A DNA stretch of 64,000 nt, taken from the NCBI RefSeq assembly GCF_033597815.2, contig NZ_CP166245.1, positions 868,001-932,000 on the forward strand. The letters are read 5' to 3'. The notes beneath the pieces were generated by a model. It worked only from the letters and a program-made list of their open reading frames with translations, ran no database searches and was not told where the DNA came from. The stretch comes from Staphylococcus sp. KG4-3. Lineage in GTDB: Bacteria; Bacillota; Bacilli; Staphylococcales; Staphylococcaceae. The position numbers and the translations under genes are program-made. The number at the start of each line of letters is the position of its first letter. Within the stretch, counting starts at the first letter, position 1. Positions 40,324 to 50,208 of the stretch are shown in pieces.

Positions 40324-41556
40324 ATGAAAAGGTTTTTAACTCTATCCACAACATTAAAAACACGACTTATAGCAGATTTTATATTAATTATTGCGAGCCA
40401 AGCGATTTTACCTTTCTTGGCATTATATTTAACTAGTAAAGTGAATGCAGTATTTGCAGGTGTTTTCTTAATTACAAATCTTATTGTAAGTTTCATTGTG
40501 TCCTTCATAGGAGGGTATATAGGGGACAATTATAATAGGAAGAAAGTGGTAAATTACATTCATTTTCTTTATGCAATTTGTCTTATTATTTTAAGTATAA
40601 CCGTTACTATGGATGGTATAGGATTAGTTGTTTTTTGTGTGACAGTTTTTATTTTTGAAATTATGTTTGCTGCGAGTGAACCTATTTTTGAGGCAGCGAT
40701 TATGGATGCAATTTATGAAGAAGTTCGCGAATACGTGTATCAACTAAATTATTGGATGTTTAATATTAGCACAGCAATTGGAATGGTGCTAGGTGCTTTA
40801 CTCTATTTAGGTCATAAGCGATTATTATTTATGATATTTTTCTTAGCAATGCTTATAAGTTGGTACCTTTTTGAGAAATACTATGATGTAGAGCAAGCTT
40901 ATAACAAAAAAGAAGAATTAACATCAAAATTTAAACATTTTATTAATAGTTACCATACTGTTATTAAAGATAAATACTTTATGATGTTAAATTTAGGGTT
41001 TATGTTAGTAATTATGGCAGAGTTAAGTTTAAATTCTTATATTGTGGTTAGGTTGAAGTCTGATTTTGAACCATTAAGCTTTTTTGGGTTTTACATAGAT
41101 GGAGTGAGAATGTTTACTGTTATTATGATAATCAATACACTTGTTGTAGCTACCTTAACTTTTACAGTAAATAGAGTTGTGGAATCAACATCGAAAAGAA
41201 TTGCGTTTATTTTAGGGATTATATTATATACCGTTGGTTATAGTGTGTTGACGTCTGCGAGCTCATTTTGGATTTTATGTTTATTCTCCATTATTGCTAC
41301 ATTAGGGGAGTTGATATATTCGCCTATACAAAACGCACAAAGATTTTTAATGATACCAGATGATAAACGAAGTACATATAATACATTTGGTATGGTATCG
41401 TTTTATGGTGGTAATTTATTAGCACGTTCTGGGTTAATTATAGGGGCTTTTGTTTTACCATGGATGATGTCGGTATATGTTGCAACCGTTGTTTTAATAG
41501 GATTTGTATTATTATATTATGCTTTGTTTTGTAACCCGAATGTTGAAACGAAATAA
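40324..41556 (+). CDS. Major facilitator superfamily transporter
   Basis: A 410-residue polytopic membrane protein with about twelve hydrophobic segments. The loop after the second span reads GGYIGDNYNRKKVV, the MFS signature G-x-x-x-D-x-x-x-R-K-x. A central cytoplasmic loop of about 40 charged residues (YYDVEQAYNKKEELTSKFK) separates two six-span halves. Substrate unknown; multidrug-efflux-like members are similar. GGGGAGGG lies before ATG 40324. The leader is the structured repeat at 40130-40295, with no obvious promoter between that repeat and the start. Confidence 0.9.
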   Translation: MKRFLTLSTTLKTRLIADFILIIASQAILPFLALYLTSKVNAVFAGVFLITNLIVSFIVSFIGGYIGDNYNRKKVVNYIHFLYAICLIILSITVTMDGIGLVVFCVTVFIFEIMFAASEPIFEAAIMDAIYEEVREYVYQLNYWMFNISTAIGMVLGALLYLGHKRLLFMIFFLAMLISWYLFEKYYDVEQAYNKKEELTSKFKHFINSYHTVIKDKYFMMLNLGFMLVIMAELSLNSYIVVRLKSDFEPLSFFGFYIDGVRMFTVIMIINTLVVATLTFTVNRVVESTSKRIAFILGIILYTVGYSVLTSASSFWILCLFSIIATLGELIYSPIQNAQRFLMIPDDKRSTYNTFGMVSFYGGNLLARSGLIIGAFVLPWMMSVYVATVVLIGFVLLYYALFCNPNVETK

Positions 41557-41665
41557 TAAAAAGAGAGAAACAAATCATTTTTTTGCTAAAATGATTTAGT
41601 AGAATTAATCTTTTTTAGAAAATATAACTGGCAGCAAAGGTATAATCATTTTCTGCCCATATAAC

Positions 41666-41706
41666 AAATTAGTCCGAGACAACTATATAAGTCTCGGACT
41701 AATTTT
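41666..41706 (+). terminator. Terminator after the MFS gene
   Basis: AAATTAGTCCGAGAC pairs perfectly with GTCTCGGACTAATTT, with more T following. One of the GAGACAT-like hairpins. Confidence 0.9.
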
Positions 41707-41785
41707 TCGTTTGAATGTTTGATAGCATTACAAAATATATATAACGAATCATTATTTTAATTAAATTAACCAATTAGGTTGGACT

Positions 41786-42160
41786 TTAAATTAAAAATGA
41801 TATAACGATTGCGAGTATTAAATAAAATAAATTAAAACTAAATGCAATTTTTACCCATGGAGAGACAAAATAGTCATCTTTTTTAACTTGTTTAGGTTTA
41901 AAAAATTCATCATTTTCTATGGTATCTTTGTGTTTTTTACTTGAAAGCTGATATTTTAGTCTTCTAAAACCATAACTTGTAGGATCAAAAATACCTTCTT
42001 GAACGATAATGATAATAAAAAAGAATATGGTTAATGAAATCGAAATATAGAAGAAAATATTAATAAAATATATTAAGGTATGTGAAAAGAAAAACCAAAA
42101 CAGCAAAGAAAGTAGGGGTGTTAAAAACGCCCAACCAAATATAGAAGTTAAATTTCGCAT
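41786..42160 (-). CDS. DUF3899 membrane protein
   Basis: A 124-residue protein of the DUF3899 family. Two hydrophobic segments (about 9-27 and 30-55) are followed by EGIFDPTSYGFRRLKYQLS, the family's conserved motif. A basic and acidic linker comes next, then a final span (105-123). The function is unknown. The ATG ending at 42160 follows AAAGGAG. It diverges from the opp operon. Confidence 0.85.
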   Translation of the reverse strand: MRNLTSIFGWAFLTPLLSLLFWFFFSHTLIYFINIFFYISISLTIFFFIIIIVQEGIFDPTSYGFRRLKYQLSSKKHKDTIENDEFFKPKQVKKDDYFVSPWVKIAFSFNLFYLILAIVISFLI

Positions 42161-42311
42161 TATTTTGTCTCCTTTAATTAATAAATTTATTGTAACTTAA
42201 AATTACTTAAAAATGAATAATAATTAATGGAATTTCTTTTACAACAATACTTATAAGATTTATAAATTTATTTAAAAAATGATTACTTTAATAATGTAAA
42301 GTAAAACAATG

Positions 42312-42390
42312 TTGATTAAAATATGAACTAAAAGTATAATGTTATTAAATATTTCTGAATATTTTGAAGGGAATGTTTATTCTGAAATTA
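42312..42390 (+). promoter_or_regulatory. opp3 promoter with two CodY-like boxes
   Basis: TTGATT (42312-42317) and TATAAT (42335-42340) have a 17-base spacer. Downstream, ATATTTCTGAATATT (42349-42363) matches the CodY motif AATTTTCWGAAAATT with three mismatches. A second site at 42376-42390, centred on TTCTGAAATT, matches with four. CodY control of oligopeptide import is established for the family; the placement suggests a roadblock near the start of the transcript. Confidence 0.65.
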
Positions 42391-42404
42391 AAGGGGGATA
42401 AAAT

Positions 42405-43331
42405 ATGCTTAAGTATATTATGAAGCGATTAGGGTATATGATTTTATCATTATTCATAATCATAACGATCACTTTTTTCTTAATGAAGTTAATGCCTGGT
42501 TCGCCATTTAATGATGAAAAATTAAATGAAGAGCAGAAACAAATTTTAAATGAAAAATATGGTCTGAATGATCCGGTACCTGTACAGTATGCCAGTTATC
42601 TAAAGAATGTAGTTACGGGGGACTTTGGTAACTCATTCCAATATGACAATCAACCTGTTTGGGACTTAATAAAACCGAGATTGTTACCGTCATTTGAGAT
42701 GGGGATGACAGCAATGGTTATCGGTGTAATACTAGGTTTGATTTTGGGGGTCATAGCAGCAGTACGGCAAAACACCTGGGTGGATTATTCTGCAACGGTA
42801 ATTTCAGTTATTGCGGTTTCAGTACCGTCATTTGTATTAGCAGTATTATTGCAGTATGTCTTTTCAGTAAGATTACAGTGGTTTCCTGTTGCGGGTTGGG
42901 AAGGGTTATCAACAGCAGTGCTACCTTCACTAGCTTTATCTGCAGCAGTACTAGCAACCGTGGCTAGATACATAAGAGCGGAAATGATTGAAGTATTAAG
43001 TTCAGATTATATCTTGTTAGCACGTGCCAAAGGTAACTCAACAATGAGAGTATTATTTGGCCATGCATTAAGGAATGCTTTAATTCCAGTTATAACAATT
43101 ATTGTGCCGATGTTAGCAAGTATCCTAACAGGTACACTAACAATCGAAAATATCTTTGGTGTGCCTGGTTTAGGGGATCAATTCGTTAGATCTATAACAA
43201 CAAATGACTTCCCAGTTATCATGGCAACGACAATTTTATTCAGTACACTATTTATTGTTTCCATTTTCCTTGTAGACATATTATATGGTGTTATTGATCC
43301 ACGTATTCGTGTACAAGGAGGTAAAAAATAA
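42405..43331 (+). CDS. oppB: Oligopeptide ABC transporter permease OppB
   Basis: Inner-membrane permease of the Opp3 oligopeptide importer, which supplies peptides as nitrogen source. It has 308 residues. An N-terminal span (6-30) leads into FLMKLMPGSPF and KYGLNDPV, conserved in OppB/DppB. The BPD-transport domain (about 95-300) holds the EAA loop YIRAEMIEVLSSDYILLARAKG, which docks on the ATPases. AGGGGG lies before the ATG. First of five genes; the stop overlaps the oppC start by one base. Confidence 0.96.
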   Translation: MLKYIMKRLGYMILSLFIIITITFFLMKLMPGSPFNDEKLNEEQKQILNEKYGLNDPVPVQYASYLKNVVTGDFGNSFQYDNQPVWDLIKPRLLPSFEMGMTAMVIGVILGLILGVIAAVRQNTWVDYSATVISVIAVSVPSFVLAVLLQYVFSVRLQWFPVAGWEGLSTAVLPSLALSAAVLATVARYIRAEMIEVLSSDYILLARAKGNSTMRVLFGHALRNALIPVITIIVPMLASILTGTLTIENIFGVPGLGDQFVRSITTNDFPVIMATTILFSTLFIVSIFLVDILYGVIDPRIRVQGGKK

Positions 43332-44398
43332 TGGCTGATAAAAGAGATGAAAAATTAAATGATGATCATTCAAATGCAGTGATGACTACTACCTCTGAAG
43401 CTATTCCAGCATCTGATTTTATTAGAAGTAACAATGATATTGAAAAAGAACCTGAAATGCAAAGAGAGAGTAAAAACTTTTGGCAGGATGCATGGACACA
43501 ATTGAAACGAAATAAACTTGCAGTAGTAGGGATGGTTGGTTTAATTATTATTGTGCTATTAGCGCTGATAGGGCCGTTATTAAGTTCACATGACTATGCT
43601 GAACAAGATGTTGAGCGTCGTAATCTACCGGCGAAGATACCAGTATTAGACCAAATTTCATTCTTACCATTTGATGGTGAGGGAGCGCAAGGCGTTGATG
43701 CTTATAAAGAAGCTGGGGTTAAAGAAAACTTCTGGTTCGGTACAGACCAATTAGGTAGAGATTTATGGTCAAGAACATGGCAAGGTGCACAAGTATCATT
43801 ATTTATTGGTGTTGTCGCTGCCTTACTAGATATATTTATAGGAGTCATATACGGAGCAATATCAGGATTTTTTGGCGGTCGATTAGATAATGTTATGCAA
43901 CGTATAATAGAAATTGTTGCTTCTATTCCAACACTTATTGTTGTGATTTTATTTGTACTAATCTTTGAACCATCTATATGGACGATTATTTTAGCGATGG
44001 CTATCACAGGTTGGATTGGTATGAGTCGTGTCGTTCGTGGAGAATTTTTAAAGTTGAAAAACCAAGAATTTGTTTTGGCTTCAAAAACATTGGGTGCATC
44101 AAAATTCAAACTGATTTTCAAACATATTTTACCTAACACGTTAGGTGTTATTGTAGTGACTTCAATGTTTACAGTGCCTAACGCAATATTCTTTGAAGCA
44201 TTCTTAAGCTTTATTGGTATTGGGGTACCTGCGCCAAGAACATCTTTGGGTTCTTTGGTAAATGAAGGTAGAGCTATGTTGCTCATCCACCCACATGAAT
44301 TATTTATACCAGCGTTAGTATTAAGTTTACTAATCTTATTCTTCTATCTATTTAGTGATGGATTACGTGATGCATTTGATCCGAAAATGCGTAGATAA
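43331..44398 (+). CDS. oppC: Oligopeptide ABC transporter permease OppC
   Basis: Second permease of Opp3. It has 355 residues. A polar N-terminal tail of about 50 residues is followed by a span (62-85). FWFGTDQLGRDLWSR is the OppC/DppC hallmark before the BPD-transport domain, and the EAA loop reads VRGEFLKLKNQEFVLASKTLGAS. It starts at ATG 43331, overlapping the oppB stop, so the two permeases are made together. GGAGG lies just before. Confidence 0.96.
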   Translation: MADKRDEKLNDDHSNAVMTTTSEAIPASDFIRSNNDIEKEPEMQRESKNFWQDAWTQLKRNKLAVVGMVGLIIIVLLALIGPLLSSHDYAEQDVERRNLPAKIPVLDQISFLPFDGEGAQGVDAYKEAGVKENFWFGTDQLGRDLWSRTWQGAQVSLFIGVVAALLDIFIGVIYGAISGFFGGRLDNVMQRIIEIVASIPTLIVVILFVLIFEPSIWTIILAMAITGWIGMSRVVRGEFLKLKNQEFVLASKTLGASKFKLIFKHILPNTLGVIVVTSMFTVPNAIFFEAFLSFIGIGVPAPRTSLGSLVNEGRAMLLIHPHELFIPALVLSLLILFFYLFSDGLRDAFDPKMRR

Positions 44399-44416
44399 TA
44401 AAAGGAGGCAACAGAT

Positions 44417-45499
44417 ATGTCAGAAAGAATATTAGAAGTTAGTGATTTGCATGTTTCCTTTGATATCGATGCAGGGGAAGTGCAAGCGGTAAGAGGCGTT
44501 GACTTTGTTATCGATAAAGGAGAGACATTAGCAATTGTTGGTGAATCTGGTTCCGGTAAATCAGTAACAACAAAAGCTATTACGAAATTATTTCAAGGTG
44601 ACGCCGGAAGAATTAAAAAAGGACAAATTAATTTCTTAGGTGAAGATTTAGCGAGAAAATCAGAGCAAGAATTAATTAAATTGCGCGGTAAAGACATTTC
44701 TATGATTTTCCAAGACCCGATGACATCATTAAACCCAACTATGAAAATTGGAAAACAGGTTATGGAACCATTAATTAAACATAAAAATTATAATAAAGCA
44801 AATGCTAAAAAAAGAGCACTTGAAATTCTGAATCTAGTTGGTTTACCAAATGCTGAAAAACGATTTAACGCTTATCCCCATCAATTTTCTGGTGGACAAA
44901 GACAAAGAATCGTTATAGCGACGGCTCTCGCATGTGAACCAAAAGTACTTATCGCAGATGAGCCTACAACTGCACTCGATGTAACAATGCAAGCACAAAT
45001 ATTAGAACTTATGAAGGAGCTTCAACATAAAATCAGTACCTCTATTATATTTATTACACATGATCTAGGTGTTGTAGCAAACATAGCGGATAGAGTTGCT
45101 GTAATGTATGGAGGGCAAATGGTAGAAACTGGTGATGTAGATGAAATATTCTACGATCCTAAACATCCTTATACATGGGGATTACTTTCTTCTATGCCAG
45201 ACTTAACAACTGGGGCTGATACAGAGTTGCTAGCGATTCCTGGTACACCACCTGATTTGTTACACCCACCAAAAGGGGATGCATTTGCGGAACGTAGTCA
45301 ATTTGCTTTAGATATTGATTTCAAGACACCACCACCATGGTATCAGGTATCGACAACACATTTTGTGAAATCATGGTTACTGGACGATCGTGCGCCTCGC
45401 GTAGAACCACCAGAAATGGTCAAAAAACGTTTGCGTAAAATGCCAAATAACTTTGATAAACCACAACAGGTAGAAAGGGTGTCTTTCAATGGAGAATAG
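44417..45499 (+). CDS. oppD: Oligopeptide ABC transporter ATP-binding protein OppD
   Basis: ATPase driving peptide uptake from the cytoplasmic face. It has 360 residues. Walker A is GESGSGKS, the Q-loop MIFQDPMTSLNP, the ABC signature SGGQRQRIVIATALA, Walker B VLIADEPTTALD, and the H-loop ITHDLGVV. A long C-terminal oligopeptide-transport extension (GTPPDLLHPPKGDAF onward) is present. That extension lacks the cysteines that hold an iron-sulfur cluster in some OppD proteins. AGGAGG lies before the ATG. Its end overlaps oppF by 11 bases. Confidence 0.96.
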   Translation: MSERILEVSDLHVSFDIDAGEVQAVRGVDFVIDKGETLAIVGESGSGKSVTTKAITKLFQGDAGRIKKGQINFLGEDLARKSEQELIKLRGKDISMIFQDPMTSLNPTMKIGKQVMEPLIKHKNYNKANAKKRALEILNLVGLPNAEKRFNAYPHQFSGGQRQRIVIATALACEPKVLIADEPTTALDVTMQAQILELMKELQHKISTSIIFITHDLGVVANIADRVAVMYGGQMVETGDVDEIFYDPKHPYTWGLLSSMPDLTTGADTELLAIPGTPPDLLHPPKGDAFAERSQFALDIDFKTPPPWYQVSTTHFVKSWLLDDRAPRVEPPEMVKKRLRKMPNNFDKPQQVERVSFNGE

Positions 45500-46433
45500 T
45501 AATGAGTTATTATTGCAAGTGAAAAATTTAAAACAATATTTTAACGAAGGTAAACGTAATGAAGTTAGAGCCATTGAAAACATTTCTTTTGATGTTTATA
45601 AAGGCGAAACTTTTGGACTTGTTGGTGAATCAGGATGTGGAAAATCAACAACAGGCAAAGCGATTATTAAATTAAATGAAATAACGGATGGCGAGATTTT
45701 ATATGAAGGCGTGGATATTCAAAAAATTAAAAATCGTAAAGATTCTTTGAAATTCAATAAAAAAATTCAGATGATTTTCCAAGATCCTTATGCTTCATTA
45801 AACCCAAGACTTAAGGTAATGGATATTGTAGCTGAAGGTATTGATATACACAAACTTTCAACAGGGGTAAAAGACCGAAAAAAACGTGTCTATGATTTGC
45901 TAGAAACTGTTGGTTTAAGTAAAGAACATGCCAATCGTTATCCTCATGAATTTTCAGGTGGTCAACGTCAACGTATTGGGATTGCAAGAGCATTAGCAGT
46001 TGAGCCTGAGTTTATTATTGCTGATGAACCTATTTCGGCGTTAGACGTTTCTATACAAGCACAAGTAGTAAATCTATTATTAAAATTGCAGAGAGAACGT
46101 GGCATAACATTTTTATTTATTGCCCATGACTTATCAATGGTTAAATACATTTCAGACAGAATTGCAGTTATGCATTTTGGTAAAATTGTTGAAATAGGTA
46201 GTGCAGATGAAATTTACAATCACCCAATGCATCCCTATACGAAGTCATTACTTTCTGCTGTACCACAACCTGACCCTGAAAGTGAAAGAGTTAGAAAAAG
46301 AACTCATTTTAAAGAAGATGACACTAAAAATAATCAACGCTCATTACAAGAAATTAGAGTAAATCATTATGTATTTACTACAGAAGAAGAAGCTAAAGAA
46401 TTAAAATCTCAAACACAAGAGGCTTCTGTTTAA
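45489..46433 (+). CDS. oppF: Oligopeptide ABC transporter ATP-binding protein OppF
   Basis: Second ATPase, forming a heterodimer with OppD. It has 314 residues with Walker A GESGCGKS, QMIFQDPYASLNPR, SGGQRQRIGIARALA, Walker B FIIADEPISALD and FIAHDLSMV. The C-terminus is the short oligopeptide extension (YTKSLLSAVPQPDPE). The ATG at 45489 lies within the end of oppD, with GAAAGG as ribosome site, so translation is coupled. Confidence 0.96.
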   Translation: MENSNELLLQVKNLKQYFNEGKRNEVRAIENISFDVYKGETFGLVGESGCGKSTTGKAIIKLNEITDGEILYEGVDIQKIKNRKDSLKFNKKIQMIFQDPYASLNPRLKVMDIVAEGIDIHKLSTGVKDRKKRVYDLLETVGLSKEHANRYPHEFSGGQRQRIGIARALAVEPEFIIADEPISALDVSIQAQVVNLLLKLQRERGITFLFIAHDLSMVKYISDRIAVMHFGKIVEIGSADEIYNHPMHPYTKSLLSAVPQPDPESERVRKRTHFKEDDTKNNQRSLQEIRVNHYVFTTEEEAKELKSQTQEASV

Positions 46434-46453
46434 TAGGGGAAGGGGGGAATATA

Positions 46454-48109
46454 ATGAAAAAATCCAAGTTTTTAATTATTTTAGTAGTACTATCGGTTGT
46501 ATTAGCAGGTTGTGGCAATGCTGAAGGAATTTATTCTGATAAAGGTGATGTATTTAGAAAAGTGATACCACAAGATATTTCTTCATTAGATACGGCCTTA
46601 GCTACTGATACAGTTTCATTTGATATATATAATCAGGTATATGAAGGTTTATATACCTTAGATAAAAATGATAAAGCGAAACCAGGTGTTGCAAAAGCTA
46701 TGCCAAAAGAAAGTAATGGTGGTAAAACTTTGACGATTGATTTGCGTAAAGATGCAAAATGGTCTAATGGTGACCCCGTTACAGCACATGATTTTGAATT
46801 TGCATGGAAACGTGTCGTTAACCCAGACACGGCATCTGAATATGCTTATATTATGTATGATTTAAAGAATGCTGAAGAAATAAATATGGGCAAAAAAGAC
46901 GTAGATGAGCTAGGAGTTAAAGCAGTTGATGACCACACATTAAAAGTGGAATTAACAAAACCAATACCATATATGAATGAGATGCTAGCCTTTGCAACGT
47001 TTATGCCACAAAATGAAAAAGCTGTGAAGAAAGCTGGACAACAATATGGTACTACAGCTGATAAAACAGTGTTCAATGGACCGTTTAAAGTAAAAGATTG
47101 GAAAGTTGAAGATAAAATACAACTTGTGAAAAATGATGATTATTGGGATAAAAAAGCAGTGAATTTAGATCGTGTAAATTATAAAGTGTTGAAAGATCAG
47201 CAAGCAGGTGCGTCACTATATGATACAGGTTCTGTAGACGATACAACGATAACCGCCGACCAAGTTGATAAATATGCAGATGATCCAGGATTAAAGAAAC
47301 GTTTATTAGCAAGTACATTTTATATTAAGTTAAACCGAGACAATGTACCAGAATTTAAAAACAAAGACTTAAGGTTAGCAATTTCTCAAGCTATTAATAA
47401 AGAAGGTTATGTAAATTCAGTTAAAAATAATGGTTCTGAAGCTACAAATGGCTTTACATCTAAACTAACTGCTAAATCGCCAGATGGTAAGGATTTTACC
47501 GAATCAATCAATTCACCGTTAACATATAATCCTAAAGTAGCAAAACAACATTTAGAGAAAGCAAAAAAAGATTTAGGTATCAAAGAGCTAACATTTACAA
47601 TGAATACGGAAGATACTCCAGATGCAAAAATTTCAGCAGAATATATCAAGGCACAAATTGAAAAAAATTTACCAGGAGTTACAATGAATATTAAACAATT
47701 ACCGTTTAAACAAAGGGTGAATCAAGAACATTCTGAGACATTTGAAGCATCATTATCTGGTTGGGGACCAGATTACCCAGATCCATTAACTTTCTTGAAT
47801 ATTATGACTACAGGGAATCCATCTAATAATACAGGATGGGGCAATAAAGAATTCGATAAATTAGTTAAGGATGCCAATGGCAAATTATTGAAGAAACCTG
47901 AAGAACGAAATGCAGCAATGAAGGAAGCAGAGGAATTATTATTAGCAGAAGCGCCAGTTGCACCGATTTACCAAAAAGGGGAAGCGCATTTAACTAATCC
48001 TCAAGTTAAAGGTTTGGTGTATCATCAAATTGGTGGAGATACGACACTAAAACATGTGAAAATTGATAAGAGTATCGACCCTAAAACTGGTAAAAAGAAA
48101 GAAAAATAA
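46454..48109 (+). CDS. oppA: Peptide-binding lipoprotein OppA (Opp3A)
   Basis: Extracellular receptor that captures oligopeptides for OppBCDF. It has 551 residues. The lipoprotein signal peptide ends in the lipobox LAGC, with Cys20 the acylated residue. The SBP_bac_5 family body shows LRKDAKWSNGDPVTAHDFEFAWKR... near residue 100 and the GWGPDYPDPLTF region near 430. AGGGGGG precedes the ATG. It is the last gene of the operon, closed by the terminator at 48114. In S. aureus, as I recall it, more peptide-transport genes sit between here and trpS; none do here. Confidence 0.96.
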   Translation: MKKSKFLIILVVLSVVLAGCGNAEGIYSDKGDVFRKVIPQDISSLDTALATDTVSFDIYNQVYEGLYTLDKNDKAKPGVAKAMPKESNGGKTLTIDLRKDAKWSNGDPVTAHDFEFAWKRVVNPDTASEYAYIMYDLKNAEEINMGKKDVDELGVKAVDDHTLKVELTKPIPYMNEMLAFATFMPQNEKAVKKAGQQYGTTADKTVFNGPFKVKDWKVEDKIQLVKNDDYWDKKAVNLDRVNYKVLKDQQAGASLYDTGSVDDTTITADQVDKYADDPGLKKRLLASTFYIKLNRDNVPEFKNKDLRLAISQAINKEGYVNSVKNNGSEATNGFTSKLTAKSPDGKDFTESINSPLTYNPKVAKQHLEKAKKDLGIKELTFTMNTEDTPDAKISAEYIKAQIEKNLPGVTMNIKQLPFKQRVNQEHSETFEASLSGWGPDYPDPLTFLNIMTTGNPSNNTGWGNKEFDKLVKDANGKLLKKPEERNAAMKEAEELLLAEAPVAPIYQKGEAHLTNPQVKGLVYHQIGGDTTLKHVKIDKSIDPKTGKKKEK

Positions 48110-48113
48110 GCAT

Positions 48114-48152
48114 AAAAAAGGAGAATCCGAATTACTGGATTCTCCTTTTTTA
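48114..48152. terminator. Terminator between oppA and trpS
   Basis: AAAAAGGAGAATCC pairs with GGATTCTCCTTTTT, with further T. A-rich on the other side, so usable by both convergent genes. Confidence 0.92.
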
Positions 48153-48179
48153 TGTTCTGGAAATTGTAAGGTCAGTAAG

Positions 48180-49193
<1,014 letters not shown>

Positions 49194-49338
49194 TTAATTT
49201 AATACACAATACGTTTATTATAACAGTATTTCAATCATTTGTAAGTTATGTTAAACTACATGTACATCAATATTTCTAGTTGAATTTATTGAGAAATACT
49301 TTTATTTTAAATTTTTTGAAAAAAATTAGAGAATTCTC

Positions 49339-49364
49339 ATTTAATTTTAATGTTGAAAGGGTAT
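49339..49364 (+). promoter_or_regulatory. Possible SigB-type promoter upstream of spx
   Basis: ATTTAA (49339-49344), 14 bases, then GGGTAT (49359-49364). This matches the SigB pattern GWTTWW-N13-15-GGGWAW with one mismatch. A SigA reading of the same stretch is poorer. Tentative. Confidence 0.3.
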
Positions 49365-49473
49365 ACTTTCATTGTAAGGTTAAGGAAGGCGAAGAAAACT
49401 ATAAAGTTTCCTAATCATATAAATATTGAAATCAAATGAATTTACATTCATGAAAAATAGGAGAGTGAGATGT

Positions 49474-49869
49474 ATGGTAACATTATTTACTTCACCAAGT
49501 TGCACATCTTGCCGTAAAGCGAAAGCATGGTTACAAGAACATGACATTCCGTATACGGAGCGTAACATTTTTTCAGAACACTTAACAATTGACGAAATCA
49601 AACAAATTTTAAAAATGACTGAAGACGGTACTGATGAAATTATATCTACACGTTCTAAAACTTACCAAAAATTAAATGTAGATATTGATGCGCTACCACT
49701 TCAAGATTTATATTCAATTATTCAAGATAACCCTGGTTTATTACGTCGTCCAATTATTTTAGACGAAAAACGTCTACAAGTTGGTTATAATGAAGATGAA
49801 ATCAGACGTTTCTTACCTAGAAAAGTTCGTACGTTCCAATTGCAAGAAGCGCAACGTATGGTTGACTAA
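49474..49869 (+). CDS. spx: Redox-responsive regulator Spx
   Basis: Global regulator that binds the RNA polymerase alpha subunit and redirects transcription during thiol stress. It is degraded by ClpXP with the adaptor YjbH. It has 131 residues of the ArsC-like fold with redox switch C10-x-x-C13 (SPSCTSC) at the N-terminus. [26 protein letters not shown] is the conserved C-terminal part. ATG 49474 follows GGAG (49460-49463); the upstream in-frame ATG at 49426 lies before that site. yjbH lies 5 kb away in the same window. Confidence 0.97.
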   Translation: MVTLFTSPSCTSCRKAKAWLQEHDIPYTERNIFSEHLTIDEIKQILKMTEDGTDEIISTRSKTYQKLNVDIDALPLQDLYSIIQDNPGLLRRPIILDEKRLQVGYNEDEIRRFLPRKVRTFQLQEAQRMVD

Positions 49870-49898
49870 GACAAATTATAAGTGAAATAAATAAATCG

Positions 49899-49942
49899 TA
49901 AACCATAAAGTAATGAATTAAAAAATTGCTTTATGGTTTTGT
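49899..49942 (+). terminator. Terminator after spx
   Basis: AAACCATAAAGTAA pairs with TTGCTTTATGGTTT, followed by TGTTATATTT. Confidence 0.8.
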
Positions 49943-49966
49943 TATATTTAACATAACAAATACTAA

Positions 49967-50071
49967 TAGGCTTAGGTCAAATGCAAAGGTTGTCTAAGCG
50001 GAAAAATCGATTTAATATAGAGTTAAGTTAATTTTGGTGCAGCACGCTTGAATAGTTAGTGCTGTTTTTTT
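49967..50071 (+). ncRNA. Candidate small RNA between spx and mecA
   Basis: TTGTTA (49939-49944), 16 bases and TACTAA (49961-49966) form a plausible promoter. GCTTAGG pairs with TCTAAGC (about 49970-49998). The region ends in CAGCAC (50040-50045) pairing with GTGCTG (50059-50064) and seven T. No gene precedes this second terminator, which suggests an independent short transcript of about 100 bases. The bases up to mecA (50072-50208) hold only its leader. Confidence 0.33.
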
Positions 50072-50208
50072 GGCTAATATTAGGGTATATGTTAATATAA
50101 GATACTAATTGGAATTTAGTGAAATTTAATCAAACAAATCAATTGTAATTATTGCTATGTTCTAATACAATATGATTACTATTCATCGACTGTAAGGAGT
50201 GAGATGAT

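Noticed and set aside
43702..44286. 194-codon open frame antisense to oppC
   Set aside because: It lies wholly inside a confidently assigned permease gene, has no ribosome site and no recognisable domain; its length follows from the codon use of the opposite strand.
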